Part shown: piece after piece, positions 10,501 through 21,650 of the stretch
Numbering within the stretch: the stretch's first letter is position 1
How the letters are laid out: every line of letters begins with the position of its first letter
Origin: Beta vulgaris subsp. vulgaris
Taxonomy: Eukaryota > Streptophyta > Magnoliopsida > Caryophyllales > Amaranthaceae
Direction of reading: 5' to 3'
Assembly (NCBI RefSeq): GCF_026745355.1
Contig: NC_079209.1
Location: forward strand, 21,470,266-21,534,265
Length of the DNA stretch: 64,000 bases
Made by a program: the position numbers and the translations under genes
Notes under the pieces: generated by a model
The model's input: the letters and a program-made list of their open reading frames with translations, nothing else
Database searches by the model: none
What the model was told of the DNA's origin: nothing

Positions 10501-11933
10501 ATAGGAACCTTCATTTATTTACAATTTCAGAATTGGGCCAATTCACTTATTTGGCAAAGATTAGGAATTCGAATGAGAATTAGAATTGGCCCAAATTCCA
10601 GTCAATTCCCACATAGCCCAATAACTTTAATTTTGAAATCCCGCCCAACCCACGTGATTTCCAATTCAACAATACAACTTCCTCATCGACGAAACGCTAG
10701 TTTTCTTCTCTCTCTTCGCATCTGCCCTAATCTCCACCATGAAGTTCACTCTCTCCCCTCCTTCTCTCTCTTCGCATCTGCTAAAGCTTCTTCGAAGAAA
10801 CGCTTCCAAGGTAGTTTTCGCACTCTCGCCTTTTTTAATTCGTTTTTTTTACTTTGGATTTATGTTATTTGATTGTGTATTTGTTGATTGTTTGTAAGAA
10901 TTTACTCTGGATTTTTGCTGAATGACGCTTACTTTGATTTGTGTATTTGTTGTTGATTGTGTAACTGTGATTGATGAATTTTACAGTATAGCCTATGAGA
11001 TATTTTATAAAAACACATATGATTTGCAACATCCTTAGTTCATACATGGACTTGTTACCTAGATGGAACTTTGATTTAGGCTATCTAGTCAGTGCAGTTG
11101 TTGAGCATGAAATCCCACTGTGTAGCTTTGGTTTGGTCTGCATAGTTGTGTCCTGCTTTAAATCAAGTATTTTCGAAAACTTTACCGAGTACTTTTTTAT
11201 CTATCTCTTATGAAATTCAAATTCAGATGTTTGCGTTAGGGTGTGTGTTAAATTGTCAGGCACATCCATTTTACAAAAATTTCCATGTTTTTGGTTCAAA
11301 AATAAGTGCCCATATCCATGTCTAGGTACTCAGTTGGGAAGAAGTCATTTCTGCTGGATAAGAATCCAGTTGTCACCTTATTGACCTTGGATGCCATCTG
11401 CTTCACCTTAGGCACTTGGAGGCAATATGTACATATGGTGCTAATGGAGCTTCACTCATAATTCCTGGAGGTCTAGACTCAAGAGAAAAGGGGTGTTAGC
11501 AAAGGAATCAAGAAAAAACGTGACTTGTTTACTATTAGATAAACCCTTGATTTGGAAAGTGTGTGTTATATTATGTCTTTAGTTTAGATATTTGAGGTCT
11601 AAGTGCTGGTAATCTATTGTTATTTAGTCCCTTAATTTGACATAAAATAAGTTCATAATCATATTTCTTTTATGTTAAAAGTTACTATCATATGGATGGT
11701 ATCTTGTTACATATTGATAATGTATTGTGATAAAAAAAAAGATAAAAAAAAAAATAGAATCACCCTTAAAATATATGTTTTGGTTGTTCAATCGGATAAC
11801 GAAATTAAGTTAGCTTCTCTAACAATATGTATAAACTTACAGTCTTGCTCTTTTATGTTAATTATGTACCACTCAATATTATGATTTTATTTTACATTGT
11901 CAGGAATCTGGAATATCCGTGTGGAAGTAGAAA

Positions 11934-13083
11934 ATGTCTGATTCATCAAATGTTCAAGAGTCGAGAAAACGTGTGAGGGATAACAATGAGGATACGGAGT
12001 TGGTCATGGCAGTTGTAGGTTTCATTATGGTAGTAGTAGGGGCTTGGTATGGTCAAAAATATGGAGTGAGAGAGATAACTTGGGACGAAAGTAAGCGTGC
12101 CCAAAATAGGGCTATTTGGATGGAGGATTTGAGGAATGATAGGATATGCCGAGAGCAGTTGCGTTTTGACATACGTTGTTTTGACAAATACGTTACAATA
12201 AAAGAAATTGTTGCATTGTTCCTTCATATTCTTGCACATGATTTAAAAAATAGGACTATGCAATCAATTTTTGCTCGCTCTGGAGAAACGGTTAGTCGTC
12301 AGTTTCACGTGGTACTCGAAGCTGTACTGAAGATAGGTAAATATTATATCAAGGCAGTTAGTCATACCACTGATTGTTCACAGGATGATAAGTGGAAGTG
12401 GTTTGAGGGGGTTGTTGGAGCTCTTGATGGGATCCACATTAAAATGACGGTCCCTATTGAGGATCGACCTCGTTGTCGAGACAGAAAGGGAGATATTATC
12501 ACTAATGTCTTAGCTACTTGTGATCCAAACCTTATTTTTACTTATGTTCTACCCGGTTGGGAGGGATCGGCATCGGGTCCTCGAGTCCTTCGTGATACCA
12601 AGAAATAGATACTTCCTCGTAGATCTGGGATATACTAATGGCGAAGGTTTCTTAGCTCCTTATAAAGGTACTCGTTACCATTTGAATTTGTGGCGAGGTA
12701 ATACTTCAACAAATTATAAGGAACTTTTTAACTTGCGACATTCTTCCGCTCGAAATACCATTGAAAGAGCATTTGGGTTATTGAAAAAGCGTTGGAGTAT
12801 TATTAGAGATCCTAGTTTTTATGGGAAGAAGACTCAAGTTAGAATCATAAATGCTTGTTTCATCCTCCATAATTTTTTAAGACAGGAGAAATTGGAGGAA
12901 GAAAGTCTATTACAAGAAGTAGACCAAGATCTATTGAATTCGGAAAGAATTTATGAAGCACAACAAGAAGATTATATTATGGCTATTAGGTCTTCACACG
13001 AGTGGAATGAATTTCGAGATGATCTTGCTAGAAAATTGTTTACGGATTACCAAAGGCGGCGAAGGGCACATCATGCTACTTGA
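11934..13083 (+). pseudogene. PIF/Harbinger transposase (DDE_Tnp_4 type), frameshifted, one catalytic Asp lost
   Basis: The first frame (11934-12608, 224 codons) begins at ATG after a likely splice acceptor (ttgtcag) and holds FARSGETVSRQFHVVLEAVL and the first catalytic region GALDGIHI. The second region reads GWEGSASGPRVLRD, where the family has Asp in place of the Gly before the Pro-Arg-Val; this is a loss of a conserved acidic residue. A frameshift with loss of about a dozen codons near 12590-12605 leads to the second frame, with RYFLVDLGYTNGEGFLAPYK, FNLRHSSARNTIERAFGLLK (catalytic Glu) and a charged C-terminus. The enzyme normally cuts at terminal repeats and inserts at TTA/TAA. The stop at 13081 is natural. 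It cannot act now. Confidence 0.9.
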
Positions 13084-13437
13084 TTGTTCCTTTTCAAAAT
13101 GTATATAGGTATATGTAACTGAGGACTAAACTTATTGTTAAGTTATTGGTAAATCTTTACTGAGGTGCTAAAGTGGGTATGTTTATGTTCTGTTAATAAA
13201 TTATTAGCACACTAATTTGATAAAAATGCATTCTGCTTAAGTTACTATGCCAACCTTGACAATTGAATGTTTCAATAGAGTATCTTGTTTGGCTTTCTCA
13301 AATCATGTTGTGCTTGTCCTTCAGATGTTTTCTTTTTAGAGTTATCAAAATTCAACAGGATTTATATGATTAATTTGACTAAGTTCACTTCATGACTGCT
13401 GAGATGATACGCATTCCTATTTGGTCATTATTTTAAC
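13084..13437. other. 3' flank of the transposase gene, no further feature
   Basis: AT-rich noncoding sequence after the transposase stop, probably 3' UTR and spacer of the Harbinger element. Nothing else recognised. Confidence 0.5.
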
Positions 13438-13440
13438 TAA

Positions 13441-14404
13441 GGGGGTGTTTGGTTGAGCTTATTTGGATGGATTGGAATGGATGTCATACTATTAAAAATC
13501 ATACAAGTGTTTGGTTGAGGTAATTTGGTATGGAACCTCATACTCCTTGGATTCTAATTCCACCCCAAATCCCCTGAATCTCATACCCACCAACCCCCCA
13601 AAGTTTCTAACTCCATTCCTACAAGTATCAAACCCTAAAGTAGAGGAAGAGAAATTTCAACTACCTATTTCTTCTACTCTAGCATTGTTCATCTCCTTCA
13701 GTGCCGTTTTCTACTCCGACGTCGTTCTTATTCCGCGACTGCCATTATAATGGGTGTTTTCATTTTTTTTCAACTGTAAATAATAGGATTTTTTATTTGT
13801 TTTTGAATTTTTTTTTTTGGAAAATTTATCTAATTTTCTAGTTAGTGGCATATTGTTCTCTCATGCTTCCTTCCGTGTTGGTTGAATGATGCTGCTTCGT
13901 CAAAACTCTTCTTTGTTTATTGCTTTAATCTCATACTACTTCGTCTTCTACTTTCTTTTCTTTTCTTATTTTCTGGGTTTTTTTTTCTTTTTCTTTTCTT
14001 CTGGGTTTTTTTTTTTATTTTCTTTTCTTCTGGGTTTTTTTTTCATTTTCTTTTCTCCTGGGTCTTTTTTTTTCTGGGTCTTTTTTTTTGGATATTTTTC
14101 TTCTTTTCTGGGTATTAGTTCAAGCATGACTATTTTTTTTTTCTTATACATGTATGCAAATTACTGTATATTTTTAGTGCTAAATTCATACTTCATAATA
14201 TTCTTACAGTTAAAAATAAAAAAATAAAAATTTAAACTAGACTTGGAAACCATTCCAAGATAAGACCAAACACTTTGAATGGACATATGATCCATTACAA
14301 GATTGAACCAAACAATTTAGAATGGGTATGGGTATATGAATCCATACCACCCTGGTATGTATCTCCATACCATTCCATTCCAGTTTTATGAACCAAACAG
14401 GCCC
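13441..14404. mobile_element. Second Harbinger-type MITE, nested in the Harbinger element
   Basis: Left end GGGGGTGTTTGGTT and right end AACCAAACAGGCCC are inverted repeats matching at 12 of 14 positions, flanked by TAA on both sides (13438-13440 and 14405-14407). The element is 964 bp and noncoding. Its repeats differ enough from those of the host Harbinger element to suggest another family. The open frames inside it follow the T-rich minisatellite and are not genes. Confidence 0.85.
13963..14110. repeat. T-rich minisatellite within the MITE
   Basis: About five imperfect copies of a unit of roughly 20-30 bp built on ttttcttctgggtttttttt. It yields long hydrophobic or lysine-rich spurious reading frames on the two strands. 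Confidence 0.85.
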
Positions 14405-14407
14405 TAA

Positions 14408-14713
14408 TATATGCAAATGATAACCTAGGTAAGAATAGCTGGTGATTTCAGAACAGTACATTTACACTGTTCATGTTAGTTGCACAAATGTTTCCTACTA
14501 TAATGCAAACTGTGTTCATGATCTCTTTGAGAAATAAAATAAAAAGTCTGTATAAAAGGAGGATTTGATCGAGTATCGAGGAGTCAAATAATTTCCACCA
14601 GGAATGCTTTTGAAAAAACATAATAGGAAGAGCAACATCAATGAAAAAGAACAAGTCATAGAATGTAAATATTTTTCCTTCTTCAGCTGAAATATTGCTT
14701 CAGCCTGGCCAAT
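14408..14713. other. Harbinger spacer between MITE and solo LTR
   Basis: Noncoding AT-rich sequence continuing the Harbinger element. No gene or repeat recognised. Confidence 0.45.
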
Positions 14714-14718
14714 GTGCT

Positions 14719-16153
14719 TGATGAGTCATATTAATATAGGCATTTCATGATGCATTTAGGTTGCATTTTAGGATCATTTAGTTGCATTCTTAGTCCATAA
14801 TTGCATATAGTTACTTAAGTTGAGAAGATATCACTCCTGTGTGTGTTTTCGGTGTTTTTGATAGTTTTCAGGTATTGAGAACACAATTGGAGTATTCTTG
14901 GACAAGCTTAAGCATGAGAAGCATCTAGGAAGGATCTAAGTCAAATGAGGAGTCCAAAGGGCATCTTCGAGTCGGATTGCAACCCAAACATAGCGGAAAC
15001 ATATTAAAAGAAGTATGGAAATTGAGTCATGTGCACTCTTTTGATCATAACTCATTATCCAGATATCGGAATTCAGTGATTCTAGTGGGGTTGGAAACTA
15101 GACTTGAAGAGATTTCCAACGGTATATTATACGCCCCGATACGACTTCTAGTTTGCGAGATATGGTCTTTACAAGTTGACGCTGTTTCGCAGGTCGAAAA
15201 CCCGCGGCCGCGGGTTATTCCGGGTTTCCTAGTCGAATAAGGCTTTATCTTTTGACGAATTAGACTCTATTTTTCTAGTTGTTTTAGGAAATAGAAAGGT
15301 ATAAAGACTCAAGGGAATATTATTATTTCCTATTTTATTTTCTATTTTGTTTTTTCCATCATTAATTCATAAAAGATTAGAACGCTCTTTTTCTCTCAAT
15401 TAGTGAAGAACCCTAGTTTTGCTTTTTCCTAATTACATTGAATTTTCAATAGAAGCTTTGATTTTTGCAAGATTGGTTCTACAATTGGTATTATTTCTCT
15501 TCTCTTTTTATTCCTATTCAATCCTTGATTTTAATTCATGTTTGCTTATTTAATTATGAATATGTTTTCCCTAATTATGATTGAGTAGTCTATTTCTAGG
15601 GTTTAGGGGGATCCATGATCAATTAGGAAGGGATGTTTATTAAAGTATTGATGGTTATTGATGCATGTTGATTCATATTGAATGTTTTTATGTCTTTTCA
15701 ATCCAATTTGGTCTGATTTGATTGTTGTAGTGTTGCAATATTAGGTTATGCGCCGAGAGGTATAAACTTGATATTAAGGCTAGTTTCAATAGGTAGAGTT
15801 GGTATTAATAAATTGCGAGAGCCTGTTAATACCGTTCTATGCTTGATTTAGACTTGAGAGAGCGAGTCAATCTGTTTAACTGCATTATTAATTGTTGAAT
15901 TTAGTGTTTCATCCCGAAATATTGATCATTGGTGAACCTATGCCCTAGACTTTTTATTTTTGATAATTCTTGATATAGTTATAGTGTAGTTTAGTATAAT
16001 TACTCACAAACACTCGTTTCTATACTCTAGATTTGACTGACAATTAGGAAAAGAACACTGTTTCTCTGTGGATTCAACCCTACTTCCCTGACTACTATTT
16101 GTTAGAGGACTTTAGGATTACTTTTGATAAGGTGATACGACTTTAGCCTGACA
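14719..16153 (+). repeat. Solo LTR of a Ty3/gypsy element (Tat/Athila-like)
   Basis: The 1435-bp unit starts TGATGAGTCATATT and ends TAGCCTGACA, and is flanked by a perfect 5-bp target duplication GTGCT (14714-14718 and 16154-16158). The terminal motif 'gtggattcaaccctacttccctgactac...cgactttagcctgaca' (split by intervening bases) resembles LTR ends of the Tat/Athila group. No internal coding region follows, so it arose by recombination between two LTRs. Lineage is tentative; the solo-LTR structure is directly visible. Confidence 0.88.
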
Positions 16154-16339
16154 GTGCTCATAGATGGTAACTATCACTGCAGACTCAAACAAAAGCACAT
16201 GGTCCAAAATTATGGATTTTGATCATCTTTTGTGTTTTGTTTTTGTTGGTTAGATGTTAGAGAAAGATGTAAATTGTTATTTAAGCTAATCAAATGATTC
16301 TATTGTTCGCTTTTTTCAGGTTTTTAGGCAACATACATA

Positions 16340-17937
16340 ATGAATAAACAAGGCAAAAAGCCCATGATCTCAACATAAAAAAGGAGTTATGTTACTTGGC
16401 CTCCCCAAATGGATATGATCCTCACGTCAACTTTGCTTGAACAAATGACCGGAGGGAACAAAGGCGATGGAGATTTTAAGCCACAAGCGTATCAAGCTGT
16501 GGTTGACAAGCTAAGGTTGGATTTGCAATTGCATGTTACGGTAGATCATGTCAAGAATAGGATTAGAGTTTGGAAGAAACATTAAGCGACAATCACAGAA
16601 ATCCAAACTTACACTAAATTCATAAGGGATGATGAAAGGAAGATGATTAAGATCTGAGTCGAAGACCTTGTGGCATGGCAGGATTATTGAAAGGTATGAC
16701 TAATTATCGCTAAATTCATCTTTGTATTCTGTTTTTATCTGTAACCTGGAACCCATTTTTCTTGTTTGAATACAAGACCAACTTCAATTGGTCTTTGAGT
16801 TTTGATGTTGGAAATCAATAACAAGAGAAAACAAGTAGAATTATACTTTATGTGATACTGTAATATGTTAAAGTGCTAACTTACATTAGAAAATGCATGT
16901 TATTGTCTCTGACCTATTGAGGTTTGTTGGTTTGTTAGATGTTGTACCTCACTTGAGATTGGTTAACTGTAGGAGTCTCAAAAATACCACTGGTATATGG
17001 TTGTATTCTAGTATCATGTTAGTGGACCTCACCAAATGTTTTCATACATTGTATGTTGTTTCATTTAATGAACGAATCAGATCATTCTGAAAAACATGTT
17101 GTTAGATGATTTAGGTTGTATGATCTGTTTTAAGATCTGCTTTGGCATATTAATTTTGGTTTTAAGTTAGAAACAAGACCCTGTTTGTGTGGGTTCAGAG
17201 TGGTTTGGGTTATGATTGGCCATTTGCTAGGATGTTTTAAGCTCAACTTGAATATATACTTCTTTCTAAGTATTTCTTTCGAATTTATATTTTAGTTCCA
17301 TTATTCTAAAATACCAACAAATAATTGAGCTAGAGGAGTAATTTTACAGATCTGTTACTCATATGAAAGCTTCCACATTTGTACAATCCCCCCCCCCTTA
17401 AAAATTACAGTAGTATTTTGTGTTATATAACTAGAAAAGAAGCAAGGAATCTTTGTCATTTGTGTTTATTGATCTTTATTGTTTTATAAACAGGACAATC
17501 CTAGTGCCTCTGCTTACCAAAACAAGCAAATTGACAACTGGGATGATATATGCACTATAGTGGCTGTGGATAGAGCGGTGGGTGATGGTGTGGAGCAACA
17601 TGAGGAGTCGGCATCAGCTATGGAGGCCGAGAAGGAAGGAGGTAGCACTTCTGAGACACCTTCAGGAGAGTCCAACAAGAGACTTAAAAGGGATCGTTTG
17701 GCGGATGCGGTTAGTAGCTTTGCTGAATCGTTCAAAGACTACCTTAAAGCAAAAGATCCACCAAACCCCACTTCTTCTGAGGTATATGACGTTGTTTCTA
17801 ATGTTCTTTCTATTACTCAACATCAAATTCTGAGGGCTGTGAAGAGGTTCCTTGGCGGCACAGTGGAAGAGTTTGACATGCTCAAGCGTCTTCCAGAAAA
17901 TGAGAAGTTGGATTGGATTTTATTGTGCCTAGAATAG
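16340..17937 (+). pseudogene. Myb/SANT-like accessory protein gene of the Harbinger element, broken
   Basis: Exon 1 starts at ATG 16340 (MNKQGKKPMIST) and reads through stops at about 16376, 16585 and 16655 into a Myb/SANT-like DNA-binding domain: YVTWPPQMDMILTSTLLEQM, GNKGDGDFKPQAYQAVVDKL, VTVDHVKNRIRVWKKH. After an intron of roughly 0.8 kb (acceptor aaacag at 17489-17494) exon 2 is open to 17937: NKQIDNWDDICTIVAVDRAV, NKRLKRDRLADAVSSFAESF, then LKRLPENEKLDWILLCLE. In PIF/Harbinger elements this second protein binds the transposase, brings it into the nucleus and contacts the element ends. The N-terminal domain has three stops, so the gene is dead, while the C-terminal exon is intact. Confidence 0.85.
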
Positions 17938-18040
17938 CTAGGTGGTTTTCTCTTTTTTTGTCTAATTAAAAGTTGTACTAAACTAGTTGAAACGTTAAAC
18001 TTTTAGAATTCAAATTCCACTTGCGTGCTAAACAGTTCTT

Positions 18041-18338
18041 AGAATTTGAAATTCTAGAATTGACATTTCGTTGTTTCTCAAACATATAGTAGAATTTGAA
18101 ATTCTAGAATTGTAATTCCAGGTGTTTCCCAAACAGTTATTAGAATTTGAAATTCTAGAATTGTAATTCCCGATGTTTCCCAAACTGTTATTAAAATTTG
18201 AAATTTCGGAATTGGAAATTCCAGTATTTGCCAAACAAGGAATTTGAATTTGAAATGAATAATTTAGAATTCCTAATTTCAATTCCGTAATTTGAATTTG
18301 AAATGAATAATTTAGAATTCCTAATTTCAATTCCGTAA
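18041..18338. repeat. Subterminal tandem repeats at the Harbinger right end
   Basis: Four imperfect units of about 50 bp share agaatttgaaattctagaat and a tgtttcccaaac segment (starting near 18048, 18092, 18142 and 18190). They are followed by two copies of a 48-bp unit beginning aatttgaatttgaaatgaat. Such repeats near the ends of DNA transposons are often binding sites of the element-encoded proteins; that role is inferred here. Confidence 0.8.
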
Positions 18339-18500
18339 TTTGAAATGAAATACATGTTCCCAAACACTACCTTAATATCTTGTAGCATCCGTAGTTGAAG
18401 GTTTCATTACTTCCATCCTTTTGCACCAAAAGAAATTGAATTGAAATGAAATAAAATGGAGAGAAACTAAATTGCAAAGGGTAACAGAACTAAACGATTC

Positions 18501-18746
18501 GGCTATGTTTGGCAACATATTTAAGTCACCTTAAATGAGTAGGTGCTAAAAGTTTAAGTCACCTAAATAAAGAGTCGTGTTTGGAATAATAGCTTAAATT
18601 ATAAAAAATTGATTGAAATTGAGTTGCTATCAAATATAGCATCTCAATTTAAGGTGCTGAAATTTTCAGCTACCTTATCATTTAAGCTCGTTTTAGTTAC
18701 CTTATTAGTTTCAGCTCTATTTTAGCTTATTTTCCCAAACATAACC
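18501..18746. mobile_element. Short TIR element (MITE), superfamily uncertain
   Basis: Left end GGCTATGTTTGG and right end CCAAACATAACC form an inverted repeat around about 246 bp of AT-rich, noncoding DNA. No clear target duplication is visible, so hAT or Harbinger origin cannot be decided. Confidence 0.55.
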
Positions 18747-19375
18747 GAAATTGAATTGAAATAAATTGAACTTAACTAAACTGAAAATAAGTTCAAAAGA
18801 AAATGACCTAACTAATTGTCATAGTAGACGGACCTGCATTATTTAAAACAACACGGTGAAGTGGAGATTTAGCGAGGAGTCCGTAAAGTGCGTTTAAAAC
18901 GCACTTATCAGAGATCTCCACTATCTTCAATTTCCCAAGATCTTAGAGAATGAACTGGATGTATGCAAAGAGTCTAGTTCTTTCTAGTACCAAGTCCTCC
19001 CTCAAAGTGGTTAGAATGGACGAAGATTAAGATAAACATCAGGGGAGAATAGTCACTTTAAATGTTTGTGTGAACTATGGAAGCTACTTACCTAAGAACA
19101 CTTCCCTTCTTGGATGTTTGTTGCGTTGACTGGCAGGAGATATGCTTGGGATACCAATTATTGCAGGAGTTTCGAAGCAAAGTTCAAGTATTCCCCTAAA
19201 GATGGCTACTACTTTGGAATTATCAAGAATAATGTAAGGTATGAATTAGTAGCCAGCGAATACTAGACTATGGTAAAAACATTGTGTAAGGAACTTTTTA
19301 AAATATTATCTCTAAATGCAATTCCTTTTAATTAAAATATCATTAATGACTCTATCTCCATAGAGATACACTAGT
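18747..19375. other. Unassigned sequence between elements
   Basis: No gene recognised. Around 19140-19245 a short frame reads AWDTNYCRSFEAKFKYSPKD and GYYFGIIKNNVRYELVASEY, which looks like decayed coding sequence of unknown origin. Confidence 0.35.
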
Positions 19376-19378
19376 AAA

Positions 19379-19775
19379 ATAATTGTTTATTGCTGCGGTT
19401 TTACCCATACGCAGCAATATATAACATATAAGGAAAATAAAAAATATAAAATAACTATATTGTTGTGGTTTTGGTCGAAAATCGCAGCAATATGGTTTGG
19501 ACAAATTCTTTTTGAAATTTTTTGACTATTTGACCAAACATATTGCAAGGAATCGCAAGCAGTATATTAAAATAATATAAAAAATTATTATTTGAACCTA
19601 TTGCTGCGGTTCCTGTAAAAAACCGCAGCAATAGACTTTTAAAATTAATAATAAAATATTTAGCTTGGGTTTTAAGACTCCTCTCTCTCCTCTCACTCAC
19701 GCCTCTCTTACCCCCTCTCTCTCCTCTCACGCACGCCTCTCTTCCTCTCTCTCTCTCCTCTCACGCACGCCTCTC

Positions 19776-19812
<37 letters not shown>

Positions 19813-20549
19813 CTCTCTTCTCCTTCTCTCTCCTCCTCTAACCTTCTCATCCTCTCACGTTCGTCCATCTCTCTCATCCTCTCGCGTTCGTCCGTCTTCA
19901 ACCACGGTCGTCGACCGTTCGTATTCAACCATGGCCGATTTGATTTACAATATTTTTCCTTTTTTTGGTGTATGGAGATTTGATTTTTTTAGGTTAGTGT
20001 TATAGATGCAATAGATCTGTTAGTCAATTTTTTTTAGGTTATATAATATATATGTTTGTGTTTTTTTGTGAAAGCAAATTTGATGTCGTTTGTGTTTTAA
20101 TTAAGTGTTTTTTTTATACACTCTAAATTTTGTTGCAGATACTTTAGCCAAGCAAGGACTTGTTAGTGATGCTGAATTCATAGCTTGGTTGTAGTAGGAC
20201 ACTCACTGATCTCAAATGTTTGTTTTTGTTTCTATCTCTTTCATATACTTTTGGGGGATGTGAGTTTCTTTTGATAAATTTTGAATGAAATCTACGTAAA
20301 TTATAAAAAAAAATATCGATTTTTTTTTTGAACTGCGGTACATATTGCTGCGGTTTTTGGTAAAAACCGCAGCAATAGGATCTAAATTTTTTCAATTAAA
20401 AAATTACATATTGCTGCGGTTTAACCTAGAAACCGCAGCAATATCTGCAGATAATTATTACCTATTGCTGCCCCCTTAATTGTTGTGCGCCCAAAACCGC
20501 AGCAATAAGCCACTTTTTTACCGCAACATTAAGCATTAGTCTACTAGTG
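19379..20549. mobile_element. Non-autonomous CACTA (En/Spm) element
   Basis: It begins CACTAGTAAAATAA and ends TTAGTCTACTAGTG, inverted CACTA-type ends, with the 3-bp duplication ATA on both sides (19376-19378 and 20550-20552). Near both ends the motif ATTGCTGCGGTTT and its complement AAACCGCAGCAAT recur many times in direct and inverted order, the classic subterminal binding-site arrangement. The 1171-bp element has no transposase. The centre contains a long CT-rich tract (about 19677-19830). Confidence 0.9.
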
Positions 20550-20814
20550 ATAAGTCATAATATGAATATAACAATGTTACCTCAAATGGTGATCTGCTCA
20601 AAAATATATTTTAAATGATTTGATTACTTGAGCATAAGTTTTTGATTCACCAACTTGAATTAAAGCAATCATACGCCAATCTATTAACAATATTCCCTAA
20701 AAAACTGTATTTAGTTCCCCATGAAATTAGACAGTTAGGAAATAATTAGTGGACATTTAAAGCATCTAAGTCTCTATATATGTGATCTCCAAAAGATTCT
20801 AGACTTAAACCAAA

Positions 20815-21650
20815 ATGGATTACACATATCTTCTCAAGTTTCACCAACCTGTTCCAAAAGATATGTCATATCCATTAAAATGTCTGAATCATCACAAGGC
20901 ATTGAATGTCATATCTAGAGATAGGGATGAGTTTACTAGGGATGATCTATTAAATAGGACTCCTCTATTCAAAAATATTTTGGAGATAATCCTGTTGTGC
21001 AATAGAATTTCAGAGAATGGAATAAAATATAAGGCCTTCCTAATAGGGTTTAATCTAGATCTCATGAAAGAATTAATATTTCTAAAACTCAAAAGGATTG
21101 ATCAGGTTACGTCTCTTCTAGTCTGTAAATCATGGGGCAAAGTCATCACAGAAGAGGTATAGAAACCTAACATTCCTTGGAGATATCTAAAGCGGCTCTT
21201 TGCCAAGGGAACTAAGAGGAAGGTTGAAATCTACAAAATAGTGGATGGATCATCGTCAAGAGTCGTAGTATGGTACAAACGTGCATGTTAGATATGGCAT
21301 GATCTCATAATCTACGACGTAAATCCTTGTTGGTTATCATTAAATGACCTTGCAAATGTGAATCTTGAGGAAACTTTCTTAATGGATTTTACAACAGCCA
21401 GAAAGAAAGGTGAAGGAATATACGAAAGGTTATTATTCTCAACTAATTTTAGTCATCCTAAAAGAGAGTTTATTGATCACCTTAGAACAATGGAAGAAGT
21501 CACATTCATAATCGTACTGGATGATATTGGCTAAAACCATTAGAAGTCCTTTTCTGCTCATAATTTGTGTGGTGCTGAGTACATCACTCCACAAATCAGT
21601 AGGGCAATTTGTTACTACCATTTTCGGATATCAAGTAACATTTAATGTGA
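20815..21650 (+). pseudogene. Unrecognised protein-coding relic
   Basis: An ATG-started frame of 115 codons (20815-21162; begins MDYTYLLKFHQPVPKDMSYP) continues past its stop in the same frame for about 160 more codons interrupted by a few stops. Recognisable stretches there are RYLKRLFAKGTKRKVEIYKI, LEETFLMDFTTARKKGEGIY and AEYITPQISRAICYYHFRIS. The composition looks like real, once-longer coding sequence, rich in Lys and Leu, without membrane segments or obvious motifs. I cannot place it in a family. A virus-derived or retroelement accessory protein was considered, but nothing in the sequence settles this. Confidence 0.4.

Larger units (their letters stand above)
10500..18371 (+). mobile_element. 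Two-gene PIF/Harbinger DNA transposon, decayed, with two nested insertions
   Basis: A Harbinger-type transposase (11934-13083) and a Myb/SANT accessory gene (16340-17937) lie on the same strand, the standard content of plant PIF/Harbinger elements. The right end is CCCAAACACTACC followed by TTA (18372-18374), the same terminal type as the neighbouring MITE. The left end near 10500 still aligns with the inverted right end from aggaac onward, but the terminal GGTAGTGTTTGG is not recognisable and no left TTA is seen. Without the MITE (13441-14404) and solo LTR (14719-16153) it would be about 5.5 kb. Both genes are disabled. Confidence 0.82.

Noticed and set aside
10430..10510. Open minus-strand stretch ending at a possible donor, as an extra first exon of the PRP39-like gene
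   Set aside because: Its phase does not join to the ATG exon through any acceptor I could find; tested joins give immediate stops.
11946..12239. Minus-strand ORF opposite the Harbinger transposase
   Set aside because: It is a shadow of the transposase coding strand and has no recognisable motif.
13882..14227. Phe-rich and Lys-rich ORFs on both strands
   Set aside because: They are translations of the T-rich minisatellite.
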